From positions 248,001 through 312,000 of the forward strand of contig NZ_JACJTB010000003.1 in NCBI RefSeq assembly GCF_014698475.1: a DNA stretch of 64,000 bases, given 5' to 3'. The notes under the pieces are model-generated. The model ran no database searches and was not told the DNA's origin. It saw nothing but the letters and a program-made list of their open reading frames with translations. The position numbers were made by a program, and so were the translations under genes. This document shows positions 7,401 to 15,486 of this stretch, in pieces (position 1 is the stretch's first letter; each line of letters starts with the position of its first letter). This stretch comes from Nostoc spongiaeforme FACHB-130. Lineage in GTDB: Bacteria > Cyanobacteriota > Cyanobacteriia > Cyanobacteriales > Nostocaceae.

Positions 7401-8572
7401 GTAAGATTTTCGTGAATAGGATAGTTCGGTGTCAACCTTTGCAAAACTTGCTTCAACACCATTGCAGTCCAATCAATATCTGCTTGGGTGGTATCACGCC
7501 CTAATGTCATCCGAATACCGCCCAAGGCTGCTTTTTGAGAATAACCCATTGCTAATAATATGGGGCTGGGGCTGAGTTTACCGCTATGACAAGCAGCACC
7601 CGCACTAATGCCAATACCAGCTAAATTTAATTGTCGAACCAAGGTTTTACCACTGAGTTTTTCACCGTCGGCGTATTCTAAACAGAAACTAACATGATGG
7701 GGTAAGCGATGGATGCGATCGCCTGTGGGAATTAAACCGGGGACATCTGCTAACAAAGCAAACAAGCGATCGCGCAAATTAATCAATCTTGGTGTTTCGG
7801 TTGCTAGTTCTTTGGCGGCTAATTCAGCAGCGATACCAAACCCAGCAATTATCGGGACAGCTTGCGTTCCCGAACGCATCCCCATTTCTTGTCCACCACC
7901 AGTCAACAGAGGCATAATTTTTACCCCAGGACGAATATACAATGCCCCGACACCTTGTGGCCCGTAGATTTTATGGCTGGAAATGCTGAGTAAATCAACT
8001 GGTAATGTCTGCACATCCAGGGGTAAACGTCCAGCAACTTGCACTGCATCGGTGTGGAAAATTGCACCATGCGATCGCGCTATTTTACCCAACTCGCTAA
8101 TTGGTTGAATTGTCCCGACTTCACTTTGTCCGTAAATGATTGACACCAACACGGTGTTATGTCGCAAAGCAGCTTGTAAATCTAACGGGTTAACTCTTCC
8201 TAAGCTATCCACTCCCAAGCGTGTGATTTCCCAACCCCACATTTCTAGCATTCGCACCGTTTCAGAAATGGCGGAATGTTCCACACTAGAAATAATGATA
8301 TGTTGCGGTACAGCATACAACCTCGCTACACCAATAATTGCCAAATTATCAGATTCTGTACCGCCACCCGTAAAAATAATTGATTCAGAATCAATAGCGT
8401 TAATTAAGTCTGCAACTTGAACTCTGGCTTGTTCCAGAACTATCGCCGCCCTTTGTCCCCACTCATGCAAGCTAGAAGGATTACCCCACTGTTGAGTGAG
8501 AATTGCTTGCATCGCTGCGATCGCTTCTGGGCGAGTTGGAGTAGTAGCACTGTAATCTAAATATATTTGCAT
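7379..8572 (-). CDS. Cysteine desulfurase (IscS/NifS family)
   Basis: 397 residues. PLP enzyme that takes sulfur from cysteine for iron-sulfur cluster and thio-cofactor assembly. Visible landmarks are the N-terminus IYLDYSATTPTRPEA, GGGTESDNLAI, HTDAVQ, the PLP lysine in SSHKIYGPQG and the persulfide-carrying cysteine in SAGAACHSG near the C-terminus. A C-terminal arm follows (GIRMTLGRDTT). It is not near nif genes, so a housekeeping role is more likely than a dedicated nitrogenase role. I cannot separate IscS from NifS subtype by eye. Confidence 0.93.
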   Translation of the reverse strand: MQIYLDYSATTPTRPEAIAAMQAILTQQWGNPSSLHEWGQRAAIVLEQARVQVADLINAIDSESIIFTGGGTESDNLAIIGVARLYAVPQHIIISSVEHSAISETVRMLEMWGWEITRLGVDSLGRVNPLDLQAALRHNTVLVSIIYGQSEVGTIQPISELGKIARSHGAIFHTDAVQVAGRLPLDVQTLPVDLLSISSHKIYGPQGVGALYIRPGVKIMPLLTGGGQEMGMRSGTQAVPIIAGFGIAAELAAKELATETPRLINLRDRLFALLADVPGLIPTGDRIHRLPHHVSFCLEYADGEKLSGKTLVRQLNLAGIGISAGAACHSGKLSPSPILLAMGYSQKAALGGIRMTLGRDTTQADIDWTAMVLKQVLQRLTPNYPIHENLTQYSYLT

Positions 8573-8787
8573 ATCACAACATTAGGGCGGAAAGACAAGG
8601 GCAATAGGCTACTCACTATTTTCACCATACAAAGATGTCTGGTTAAATCTTGAGAAAATGTGAATTAATGTGCATCAATAGGAAGATTTTTTAACTGCCG
8701 ATCAAGCTGTTTACCTCTTTAAATTGGCGTACTGCATTTTGGGAACAATAACTATGTTCGCCACCAATTTACTTTTAGCAGATTACC

Positions 8788-10416
8788 GTGCCAATTTTTC
8801 GTAGATCAAGGTATTTTTGGCTATTTGCCTTAATATTTGTTACCACAGCTTGTCAACAGGCTAAAACATCCGATAAAAGTTTATCAGCTTTACCACAAGA
8901 TCCATTGATTCAAGTTTATCTAAATCAGTCTGAATCTTCAGAATATCGTGAATCTTACCGTCAGCAAACACGACTAGGTGATGATTTAGAAAAAATCATT
9001 GTTGATACTATTTCTCAAGCGAAATCTACAGTAGATGTAGCAGTCCAAGAATTACGTTTACCTAAAGTTGCTCAAGCATTAGTAGACAGACAAAAAGCCG
9101 GGGTAAAAGTGAGAGTAATTTTAGAAAATATTTATAGTCGTCCTTGGAGTAGCTTTACAACAGCAGAAGTTAAAAAACTCGCAACTAGAGAACGAGAAAG
9201 ATATAACGAATTTCATAAATTTATTGACTTAAATCAAGATAACCAACTCAGCCCAGAAGAAATTAATCAAAGAGACGCATTAGTAATTTTACAAAATGCC
9301 AAAACTCCCGTAATTGATGATCAAGCTGATGGTTCCGCAGGTAGTAATTTAATGCACCACAAATTTTTGATTGTGGATAATCGCATGGTTATTGTAACTT
9401 CGGCTAACCTCACTCTCAGCGACACTTCAGGCGATTTCAGCAATCCTAGCAGTTTAGGTAATGCCAATAATTTACTCAAAATTGATAGTCCAGAATTAGC
9501 AACTGTGTTTACCCAAGAGTTTAATATTATGTGGGGTGATGGCACTGGAGGTAAGCCAGACAGCCGATTTGGCATTAAAAAACCACTGCGTCCTCCCCAA
9601 CAAATTACTGTGGGTGATAGTAAAATCACAGTCCAATTTTCTCCGGCTTCTCCTACTCAACCTTGGAGTCAAACTAGTAATGGGTTAATTGGGGAAAAGT
9701 TAAATACTGCCACTAAATCAATTGATTTGGCATTATTTGTCTTTTCTGAACAGCAACTTGCCAATGTTTTAGAACAACGTCATCAACAAAATATAGATGT
9801 TAAGGCTTTAATTGATGCTCAATTTGCCTATCGTTATTACAGCGAAGCCTTAGATATGCTGGGAGTTGCTTTGAGTAATAAATGTAAGTATGAAATTGAC
9901 AATAAACCTTGGTCAAAGCCAATTACTAGTGTGGGTGTACCTGTATTAGCCAAAGGTGATTTACTCCATCATAAATTCTCAATTATTGATAATAGAATAA
10001 TCATCACAGGTTCACATAATTGGTCAGATGCAGCTAACAATGGCAACGATGAAACTTTGATGGTTATTGAAAATCCTACTGTTGCGGCTCATTATGTGCG
10101 AGAATTTGCTCGTCTTTATGCCAAAGCGCAAATTGGTTTACCATCAGAAATTCAAGCAAAAATTCAAGCAGAAACAAAAAAGTGTCCGACAATCTCTGCA
10201 CCAATTTCTAGTCAAAATCCCATCACCCAAAAAATCAATCTCAACACAGCCAGCCTGGAAGAATTAGCCACTCTTCCTGGTGTGGGTAAAAAGTTAGCTC
10301 AAAAAATAATCATTGCACGTCAACAACAAAAGTTTACATCCCTCCAAGATTTAGACAAAATTCCTGGTATAAGTACTAAGATGCTAGATAAATGGCGCGA
10401 TTATGTGAGTTTGTAA
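8788..10416 (+). CDS. Lipoprotein with two phospholipase-D motifs, an EF-hand-like insert and a C-terminal HhH domain
   Basis: 542 residues from GTG 8788. A lipobox-like signal sequence (FALIFVTTACQQ) predicts export and lipidation at the cysteine. Two HxKxxxxD motifs (HHKFLIVD and HHKFSIID), each followed by a conserved N or S block (TSANLT; GSHNWSDAANNGNDE), mark two PLD catalytic halves. This fits a phosphodiesterase or endonuclease of the Nuc/PLD superfamily. Between the first PLD half's strands lies an EF-hand-like loop, DLNQDNQLSPEE. The C-terminus is a ComEA-like helix-hairpin-helix module (INLNTASLEELATLPGVGKK, then FTSLQDLDKIPGIS), which usually contacts DNA. The combination suggests an extracytoplasmic nuclease, but the substrate is unproven. 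Confidence 0.88.
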   Translation: MPIFRRSRYFWLFALIFVTTACQQAKTSDKSLSALPQDPLIQVYLNQSESSEYRESYRQQTRLGDDLEKIIVDTISQAKSTVDVAVQELRLPKVAQALVDRQKAGVKVRVILENIYSRPWSSFTTAEVKKLATRERERYNEFHKFIDLNQDNQLSPEEINQRDALVILQNAKTPVIDDQADGSAGSNLMHHKFLIVDNRMVIVTSANLTLSDTSGDFSNPSSLGNANNLLKIDSPELATVFTQEFNIMWGDGTGGKPDSRFGIKKPLRPPQQITVGDSKITVQFSPASPTQPWSQTSNGLIGEKLNTATKSIDLALFVFSEQQLANVLEQRHQQNIDVKALIDAQFAYRYYSEALDMLGVALSNKCKYEIDNKPWSKPITSVGVPVLAKGDLLHHKFSIIDNRIIITGSHNWSDAANNGNDETLMVIENPTVAAHYVREFARLYAKAQIGLPSEIQAKIQAETKKCPTISAPISSQNPITQKINLNTASLEELATLPGVGKKLAQKIIIARQQQKFTSLQDLDKIPGISTKMLDKWRDYVSL

Positions 10417-10528
10417 ATATTTCTATTGACCTATTGATATTTATTACCCATTTCTACTGAAAGTCAGAGGAAGTTGTATGACTAGATTTTCTAGGATTGA
10501 CCCAGGTTAAAGTTACTGGAGTTAGTTT

Positions 10529-10774
10529 ATGCCTTACAACAAAATAGAAGAACTCCCTCAAGAAATTCAAGACAAACTTCCTCAACACGCCCAACAAATC
10601 TTCTGTGCTGCTTTCAACGCTTCCCAACGTGATGGGTTAAGTGAACAAGGTGCTACTAACGTTGCTTGGAATAGTGTACGAAACGAATACGAACAAGGTC
10701 AAAATGGCGAATGGCACAGAAAGCCTGAAGATACCGCCGTACACAATAAAGCAGTTACTTCTGGTGGTAATTAA
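10529..10774 (+). CDS. chaB: ChaB family protein
   Basis: 81 residues. The pattern ELPQEIQDKLPQHAQQIFCA followed by AFNASQRDG, AWNSVRNEY and a C-terminal polar tail matches the ChaB family. These are small proteins first linked to the ChaA cation antiporter in Escherichia coli, with no settled biochemical role. No chaA is adjacent. A (T/C)-rich intergenic repeat follows (about 10785-10860, gtataggggtataggggtg and its near inverse), which may fold into a hairpin after the gene. Confidence 0.85.
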   Translation: MPYNKIEELPQEIQDKLPQHAQQIFCAAFNASQRDGLSEQGATNVAWNSVRNEYEQGQNGEWHRKPEDTAVHNKAVTSGGN

Positions 10775-10949
10775 CTCAGAAGAAGGGGTATAGGGGTATA
10801 GGGGTGTATGTATCTAAAACCCTTACACCCTTACACCCCTACACCCTTTCACTTTTTCACCCAATCTCCAGAGGAAATCTTTGTGAGTAAGTCCTAAAAT
10901 CATTACACTGAGAGGTAGATGGACGACTGGGATTAACCATCCCATACAA

Positions 10950-12152
10950 ATGATGACTCAACAAACTCAGAGAATTTTAATCCTTGGTGGAGGCTTTGGT
11001 GGTCTCTACACAGCGTTGCGTTTAAGCCAGTTACCTTGGGAATCGCAGCAAAAACCCGAAATTGTACTGGTAGATCAAAGCGATCGCTTTCTATTTTCCC
11101 CCTTACTCTACGAATTGCTCACAGGCGAATTGCAAACTTGGGAAATTGCGCCTCCCTTTGCCGAACTTCTCCAAGGTACAGGTGTACGTTTTTACCAAGC
11201 AGTAGTTTCAGGAATTGACACCGACCAGCAACGAGTACAATTACAAGACGGGCCAGAAATTCCCTATGATCGCTTAGTGCTGGCTTTAGGCGGCGAAACA
11301 CCGCTTGATATGGTTCCCGGTGCTACATCCTACGCCTTGCCTTTCCGTACTATCAATGATGCTTACCGCCTAGAACAACGGCTGCAAATTTTAGCAGAAT
11401 CCGAGGCTGATAAAATCCGCATTGCCATTGTGGGTGCTGGTTACAGTGGTGTAGAACTAGCTTGTAAACTAGCCGACAGACTAGGCGAAAAAGCACGTTT
11501 GCGGTTAATTGAAATCAGCGACCAAATTTTACGCACCTCCCCAGAGTTTAACCGCGAAACCGCCAAGAAAGCTTTAGAAGCCAGGGGTGTATTTATTGAT
11601 TTAGAAACCAAAGTCGAATCAATTGGTGCAGATACCATTTCCCTGGAATATAAAAATCAGATTGATACCATTCCTGTAGATTTAGTGATTTGGACTGTCG
11701 GTACACAAGTCGCGCCTGTGGTGAAAAACTTACCTTTTAAACAAAACCAACGTCATCAAATTACTACCACACCAACCCTACAAGTACTTGACCACCCAGA
11801 AATTTTTGCCTTGGGAGATTTAGCCGACTGTCGAGATGCGGAAGATCAACAAATTCCCGCCACAGCCCAAGCCGCTTTTCAACAAGCTGATTATACTGCG
11901 TGGAATATCTGGGCTTCTTTGAGCGATTGCCCCTTGTTACCCTTCCGCTATCAAAAACTTGGCGAAATGCTGGCCCTGGGTACAGATAACGCCACTCTCA
12001 CGGGTTTAGGCGTGAAACTCGACGGTTCTTTAGGCTATGTGGCGCGTCGTCTTGCTTATTTGTATCGAATGCCGACTTTAGAACATCAACTCAAAGTTGG
12101 CTTTAACTGGCTAGTCCGTCCTATTATAGAGACAATTTCCCAATCAATTTAA
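10950..12152 (+). CDS. ndbB: Type II NAD(P)H dehydrogenase, NdbB-like (demethylphylloquinone reductase)
   Basis: 400 residues. Two dinucleotide-binding motifs are present: LGGGFGGLYTALRLSQ for FAD at the N-terminus and IVGAGYSGVELA for NAD(P)H in the middle. FALGDLADC and the C-terminal AAFQQADYTAWNIWA are typical of NDH-2 enzymes. The whole length resembles what I recall of Synechocystis Slr1743 (NdbB), which reduces demethylphylloquinone in vitamin K1 synthesis. The enzyme should be peripheral on the membrane. ATG 10953 is an equally plausible start. Assignment to NDH-2 is firm; the NdbB subtype is from memory of the family. Confidence 0.85.
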   Translation: MMTQQTQRILILGGGFGGLYTALRLSQLPWESQQKPEIVLVDQSDRFLFSPLLYELLTGELQTWEIAPPFAELLQGTGVRFYQAVVSGIDTDQQRVQLQDGPEIPYDRLVLALGGETPLDMVPGATSYALPFRTINDAYRLEQRLQILAESEADKIRIAIVGAGYSGVELACKLADRLGEKARLRLIEISDQILRTSPEFNRETAKKALEARGVFIDLETKVESIGADTISLEYKNQIDTIPVDLVIWTVGTQVAPVVKNLPFKQNQRHQITTTPTLQVLDHPEIFALGDLADCRDAEDQQIPATAQAAFQQADYTAWNIWASLSDCPLLPFRYQKLGEMLALGTDNATLTGLGVKLDGSLGYVARRLAYLYRMPTLEHQLKVGFNWLVRPIIETISQSI

Positions 12153-12269
12153 TCTCATATTATTTTGGGTTGGGAATTGTTTTGAGTATTTGGGTTCTAT
12201 CAATCCATCTGTCCTTGTCTTGGTTCACATTAGTATCACGTTCAAAATACATTCATTACTAACAGTTTG

Positions 12270-12920
12270 ATGGAACGACCGAAAGTTATTTTTCTAGATG
12301 CTGTCGGCACAATATTTGGTGTCAAAGGCAGTGTAGGCGAAGTATATAGTCAGATAGCCAAAGAATTTGGTGTGGAAGTTTCTGCGCCCAGATTAAATCA
12401 AGCATTTATCCAAAGTTTTAAAGCTGCACCACCACCAATATTTTTAGATGCGGAACCAGCCGATATACCCCAACGCGAGTTTGACTGGTGGCGAGTAATA
12501 GCCCTCAACACCTTTGAGACGGCTGGTGTTCTCCAGCAATTTTCTGACTTTTCGGCTTTTTTTAGCGAACTTTACATTCACTTCGGCACGGCTGAACCCT
12601 GGTTTATTTATGCTGATGTCGTGCCATCTTTAATGAACTGGCGACGTTTAGGAATTGAACTAGGGATTATTTCTAACTTTGATTCTCGAATTTATTCTGT
12701 GTTACAAAGTCTGGGAATTAGTGACTACTTTACTTCGGTGACAATTTCCACTCAAGCATGTGCGGCTAAACCCGATCCCCAAATTTTTGCCGTTGCTTTA
12801 GAAAAACATGATTGTTCGCCGTCAGCAGCATGGCACATTGGCGACAGCATTGTTGAAGATTATCAAGGGGCGAAGGCTGTTGGGATGCGCGGGATTTGGA
12901 TAAATCGGGATAAAAAATAG
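12270..12920 (+). CDS. HAD-superfamily hydrolase (REG-2-like)
   Basis: 216 residues from ATG 12270 (a TTG lies one codon earlier). HAD motif I is FLDAVGTIFG: the nucleophilic aspartate is present and the usual second aspartate is valine, as in the REG-2/HDHD3-like subgroup. Motif II is ISNFD, motif III lysine is in CAAKPDPQIF, and motif IV is HIGDSIVEDYQGA. A helical cap lies between motifs I and II. It is probably a soluble phosphatase of unknown substrate. Downstream, 12925-12955 is a GGGAGTGGGGAGT repeat. Confidence 0.88.
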   Translation: MERPKVIFLDAVGTIFGVKGSVGEVYSQIAKEFGVEVSAPRLNQAFIQSFKAAPPPIFLDAEPADIPQREFDWWRVIALNTFETAGVLQQFSDFSAFFSELYIHFGTAEPWFIYADVVPSLMNWRRLGIELGIISNFDSRIYSVLQSLGISDYFTSVTISTQACAAKPDPQIFAVALEKHDCSPSAAWHIGDSIVEDYQGAKAVGMRGIWINRDKK

Positions 12921-13020
12921 CAAAGGTAGGGAATAGGGAGTGGGGAGTGGGGAGTAGATTTGTTTGTAATTGATTTAGGACTGCTATACAAGGCAGCAGG
13001 GAAAAAAGATTAATTGTCAA

Positions 13021-13356
13021 ATGGATAAATTAACGAGATATCGCCAATATATTCAGCAAGTATTAACTGAAGAATCTCACGGAAAAGTTTTAGGGGGAGA
13101 AATTGAATCAGAAACAGTTTTTGATTTAGTCAATGACCGTTACTTATTAATTGATTTGGGGTGGAACGAACATCGCCGGATTTATAACTGTGTACTTCAT
13201 TTAGAAATTAGAGAAGAAAAAATTTGGATTCAACGCAATCAAACAGACACAATCATTGCTGATATATTAATAGCTAAAGGAGTTGCAAAAAACGATATTG
13301 TTCTGGGACTGCAACCTCCATATATGAGAGAATATAGTGGATTTGGAATTAGTTAA
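13021..13356 (+). CDS. XisI family protein (fdxN element excision controlling factor-like), without XisH
   Basis: 111 residues. Start MDKLTRYRQYIQQVL, middle FDLVNDRYLLIDLGW with HRRIYNCVLHLEI, and end DIVLGLQPPYMREYSGFG are the standard landmarks of the XisI family. XisI, with XisH, controls excision of the fdxN element in Anabaena. Many XisI/XisH pairs sit away from that element and have unknown roles. XisH normally lies directly upstream; here the upstream 100 bp is a repeat and then the HAD gene, so this copy is an orphan. Confidence 0.9.
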   Translation: MDKLTRYRQYIQQVLTEESHGKVLGGEIESETVFDLVNDRYLLIDLGWNEHRRIYNCVLHLEIREEKIWIQRNQTDTIIADILIAKGVAKNDIVLGLQPPYMREYSGFGIS

Positions 13357-13487
13357 TCTCCAGAAAAATAGAGATCAAAAGGTATAGGGGTGTAAGGGTA
13401 AGGGTTTTTAACACCAACACCTCTACAATAAAGTCAAAATTCAAAAGTTAGAGAATTTCTGACTTTTAACTTTTGACTTAGTTCAGG

Positions 13488-13565
13488 CGTAGGTTGGGTT
13501 GAGGAACGAAACCCAACATCCGAACATACTTTGTTGGGTTTCGCTACGCTCCACCCAACCTACTT
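13488..13565. repeat. TTGGGTT...AACCCAAC dispersed inverted repeat
   Basis: The segment contains gtaggttgggttgaggaac, then gaaacccaacatccg, and finally ttgggtttcgctacgctcc followed by acccaacctac. The outer arms gtaggttgggt and acccaacctac are perfect inverted repeats. A related copy lies at about 3537-3617. This is a common non-coding cyanobacterial repeat. Confidence 0.7.
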
Positions 13566-13631
13566 TTCTGCTTAGATACAGTATTTTAGATATGTTATTA
13601 ATAAGGAAACTCTTGCTGTGGGTAAAAAATT

Positions 13632-13973
13632 ATGAGAATCGGAGGCAAAAATGAAGAGGAGTCTCGTATCTACTCCTTTCATGAGTTAAGAGAAAAGGTG
13701 GAAAATGATATAAAAGAATTTCTTGCAAATCTTGAGTATTGGGATTATGTACCTCAGTTAAATGTAATGCGTCATCGACGCATGAATTATGATGTAGATT
13801 TTGATGAAATTACTGATGATGCTAGTTTATGTGAGTGGATTATGCACATATATAACAAGCAGTGGATGGAGGAAGAGGCGGTTCTTGAATTTCTAGACTT
13901 TGCATCAATTTACAGAAATAACAGTCAAAAGAACTATGGTTCCGAAAATGTTAAAAAATATTTAAAATCATAG
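13632..13973 (+). CDS. Hypothetical protein, 113 residues
   Basis: Unrecognised. Soluble, acidic and helix-rich (FHELREKVENDIKEFLANLE, then DDASLCEWIMHIYN, then QWMEEEAVLEFLDF), with no signal peptide or membrane segment. It stands alone, between a dispersed repeat and the convergent Nudix gene. The region directly upstream of the ATG contains AATCG and AATT but no clear ribosome binding site. It is probably a real gene by codon-like composition; no function is proposed. Confidence 0.55.
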   Translation: MRIGGKNEEESRIYSFHELREKVENDIKEFLANLEYWDYVPQLNVMRHRRMNYDVDFDEITDDASLCEWIMHIYNKQWMEEEAVLEFLDFASIYRNNSQKNYGSENVKKYLKS

Positions 13974-14101
13974 GCGGACAGCAAATGCGCCTTCTGTTGT
14001 GATTGCAGTTAAAGTCATTTTGGTAATGAATATGCCCACGATATGAGCATATTCATTGCTGACTCAATCAGTATGTTGATTATTAATCAAACAGCATCTT
14101 G

Positions 14102-14653
14102 CTATGAAACTAAAAAAGGACGCGCTAAGAAAAAGCTGGCGATTGATTTTGCATCGACTGGTTCGCCTTGTAAAATTGCGGCTTCCAGTTCCTCTGGTGT
14201 CATCAGGACTGTTTCAATGTCTTCATCTTCGTCTTGGGTAGGCGGCTTTTCTAGCTTTTCTAAATCTTGGGCGAGAAAAGCATAAATAATTTCATCGGAG
14301 TATCCCGGCGCAAGGAAAAATTCGCCGAGTTTGCGCCATGTTTGGGCGCTATAGCCTGTTTCTTCCTCAATTTCCCGCTTGACTGTTGCTTGGGGATCTT
14401 CGTTATATTCTAAAGTGCCGGCGGGAAATTCTAAGATTCTGCCTTGAACGGCGAAGCGATACTGACGCACAAGTACCAGTTTTCCTTCATTGGTGACAGG
14501 TACAGCCAACGCCCCGCCGGGATGACGAATGCACTCCCATTCCCCTTCTGATTTGTTGGGTAAACGCAAACGATTCACTTCAAAATCAAATTTGCGTCCT
14601 TTGTGAAATAGGCGTTGCTTTAATAATTGTGGTAATTCTCTACCTAATGGCAT
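14102..14653 (-). CDS. Nudix hydrolase (ADP-ribose pyrophosphatase-like)
   Basis: 183 residues. The Nudix box is complete: G-x5-E-x7-REIEEETGY, starting at GTLEYNEDP. Upstream VRQYRFAVQGRILEFPAGTL and downstream FFLAPGYSDEIIYAFLAQDL match the ADP-ribose pyrophosphatase subgroup, which hydrolyses nucleoside diphosphate sugars in the cytoplasm. The gene follows folK on the same strand, with a terminator-like hairpin between them. Confidence 0.9.
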   Translation of the reverse strand: MPLGRELPQLLKQRLFHKGRKFDFEVNRLRLPNKSEGEWECIRHPGGALAVPVTNEGKLVLVRQYRFAVQGRILEFPAGTLEYNEDPQATVKREIEEETGYSAQTWRKLGEFFLAPGYSDEIIYAFLAQDLEKLEKPPTQDEDEDIETVLMTPEELEAAILQGEPVDAKSIASFFLARPFLVS

Positions 14654-14680
14654 AGTGATGTTTTTATCTTTTAAAAATCA

Positions 14681-14702
14681 ACGAACAAACTGTGTTTGTC
14701 GT
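14681..14702 (-). terminator. Possible terminator downstream of folK
   Basis: On the minus strand ACGACAAAC-ACA-GTTTGTTCGT forms a stem of about 9 bp with one bulge and is followed by TGATTTTT. It lies between the folK stop and the Nudix start. Confidence 0.4.
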
Positions 14703-14741
14703 TTGTGGGATCAGGATTTTGCTTGTTTATGGGTAGTGACT

Positions 14742-15314
14742 TTAATTGCTCTTCAGTAAATGTACATCAGAACAGTCTACATCTTTTACCAACTGTTTGA
14801 TCTTGTATCCGGAAACTGGCTCAATCCAATCTGGCGCAATTTCGGCTAAGGGAACTAAAACAAATGCTCGCTCTCGCATTCGCGGATGGGGGATTTGCAA
14901 ATTTGGGATGTCTAGAATTACCTGATCATACAACAACAAATCTAAATCGAGCGATCGCGGCCCCCAACGTTCTTGCCTGACTCGTCCAAATTGCTGTTCT
15001 GTGGCTAACAAAGTTTCTAGTAATACCTGCGGTGTCATGTCTACTTGCATGATGATACAGCCATTAATGTAATCTGGCTGCGGCGGACCTACTGCTTTAG
15101 TTCTATACCAACTGGATGTTGCTATTAATTGCATTTTTGGTACTGTACTTAACTGGGCGATCGCTGCTGCTAATATTTGCTGAGAATCACCTAGATTACT
15201 TCCTAGTGCTACTGCTATCCGTACACCTTGCTTACTACTAAGAAATTCTTGCCCATTATCATCAGGATGATTTGCTATCTTTTGCTCCCCGTTGAGACCG
15301 GATATTTTTAACAA
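14742..15314 (-). CDS. folK: 2-amino-4-hydroxy-6-hydroxymethyldihydropteridine diphosphokinase
   Basis: 190 residues. HPPK transfers pyrophosphate from ATP to hydroxymethyldihydropterin in folate synthesis. Landmarks are VALGSNLGDSQQIL, SSWYRTKAVGPPQPDYINGC, the catalytic RWGPRSLDLDLLLYD with its paired aspartates, and PHPRMRERAFVLVPL. About 30 residues precede the usual start of the fold. No ATG occurs in that stretch, and TTG 15314 is the likely start. The upstream PBP gene is divergent. Confidence 0.92.
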   Translation of the reverse strand: MLKISGLNGEQKIANHPDDNGQEFLSSKQGVRIAVALGSNLGDSQQILAAAIAQLSTVPKMQLIATSSWYRTKAVGPPQPDYINGCIIMQVDMTPQVLLETLLATEQQFGRVRQERWGPRSLDLDLLLYDQVILDIPNLQIPHPRMRERAFVLVPLAEIAPDWIEPVSGYKIKQLVKDVDCSDVHLLKSN

Positions 15315-15486
15315 TTTTTCTTTTAAGAATTAAATAAAATTACAGCTTGAATCTTGACAAAATTAGACTATTAAACATCAGAATAATATTTTATGTAGCA
15401 ATGAATTCAGTTAATTATTTATAGGATAATATACTAACACGAACACAGTTAATTAAGCCCTAAAATCTCTTTTAGGCGGTTAACCT

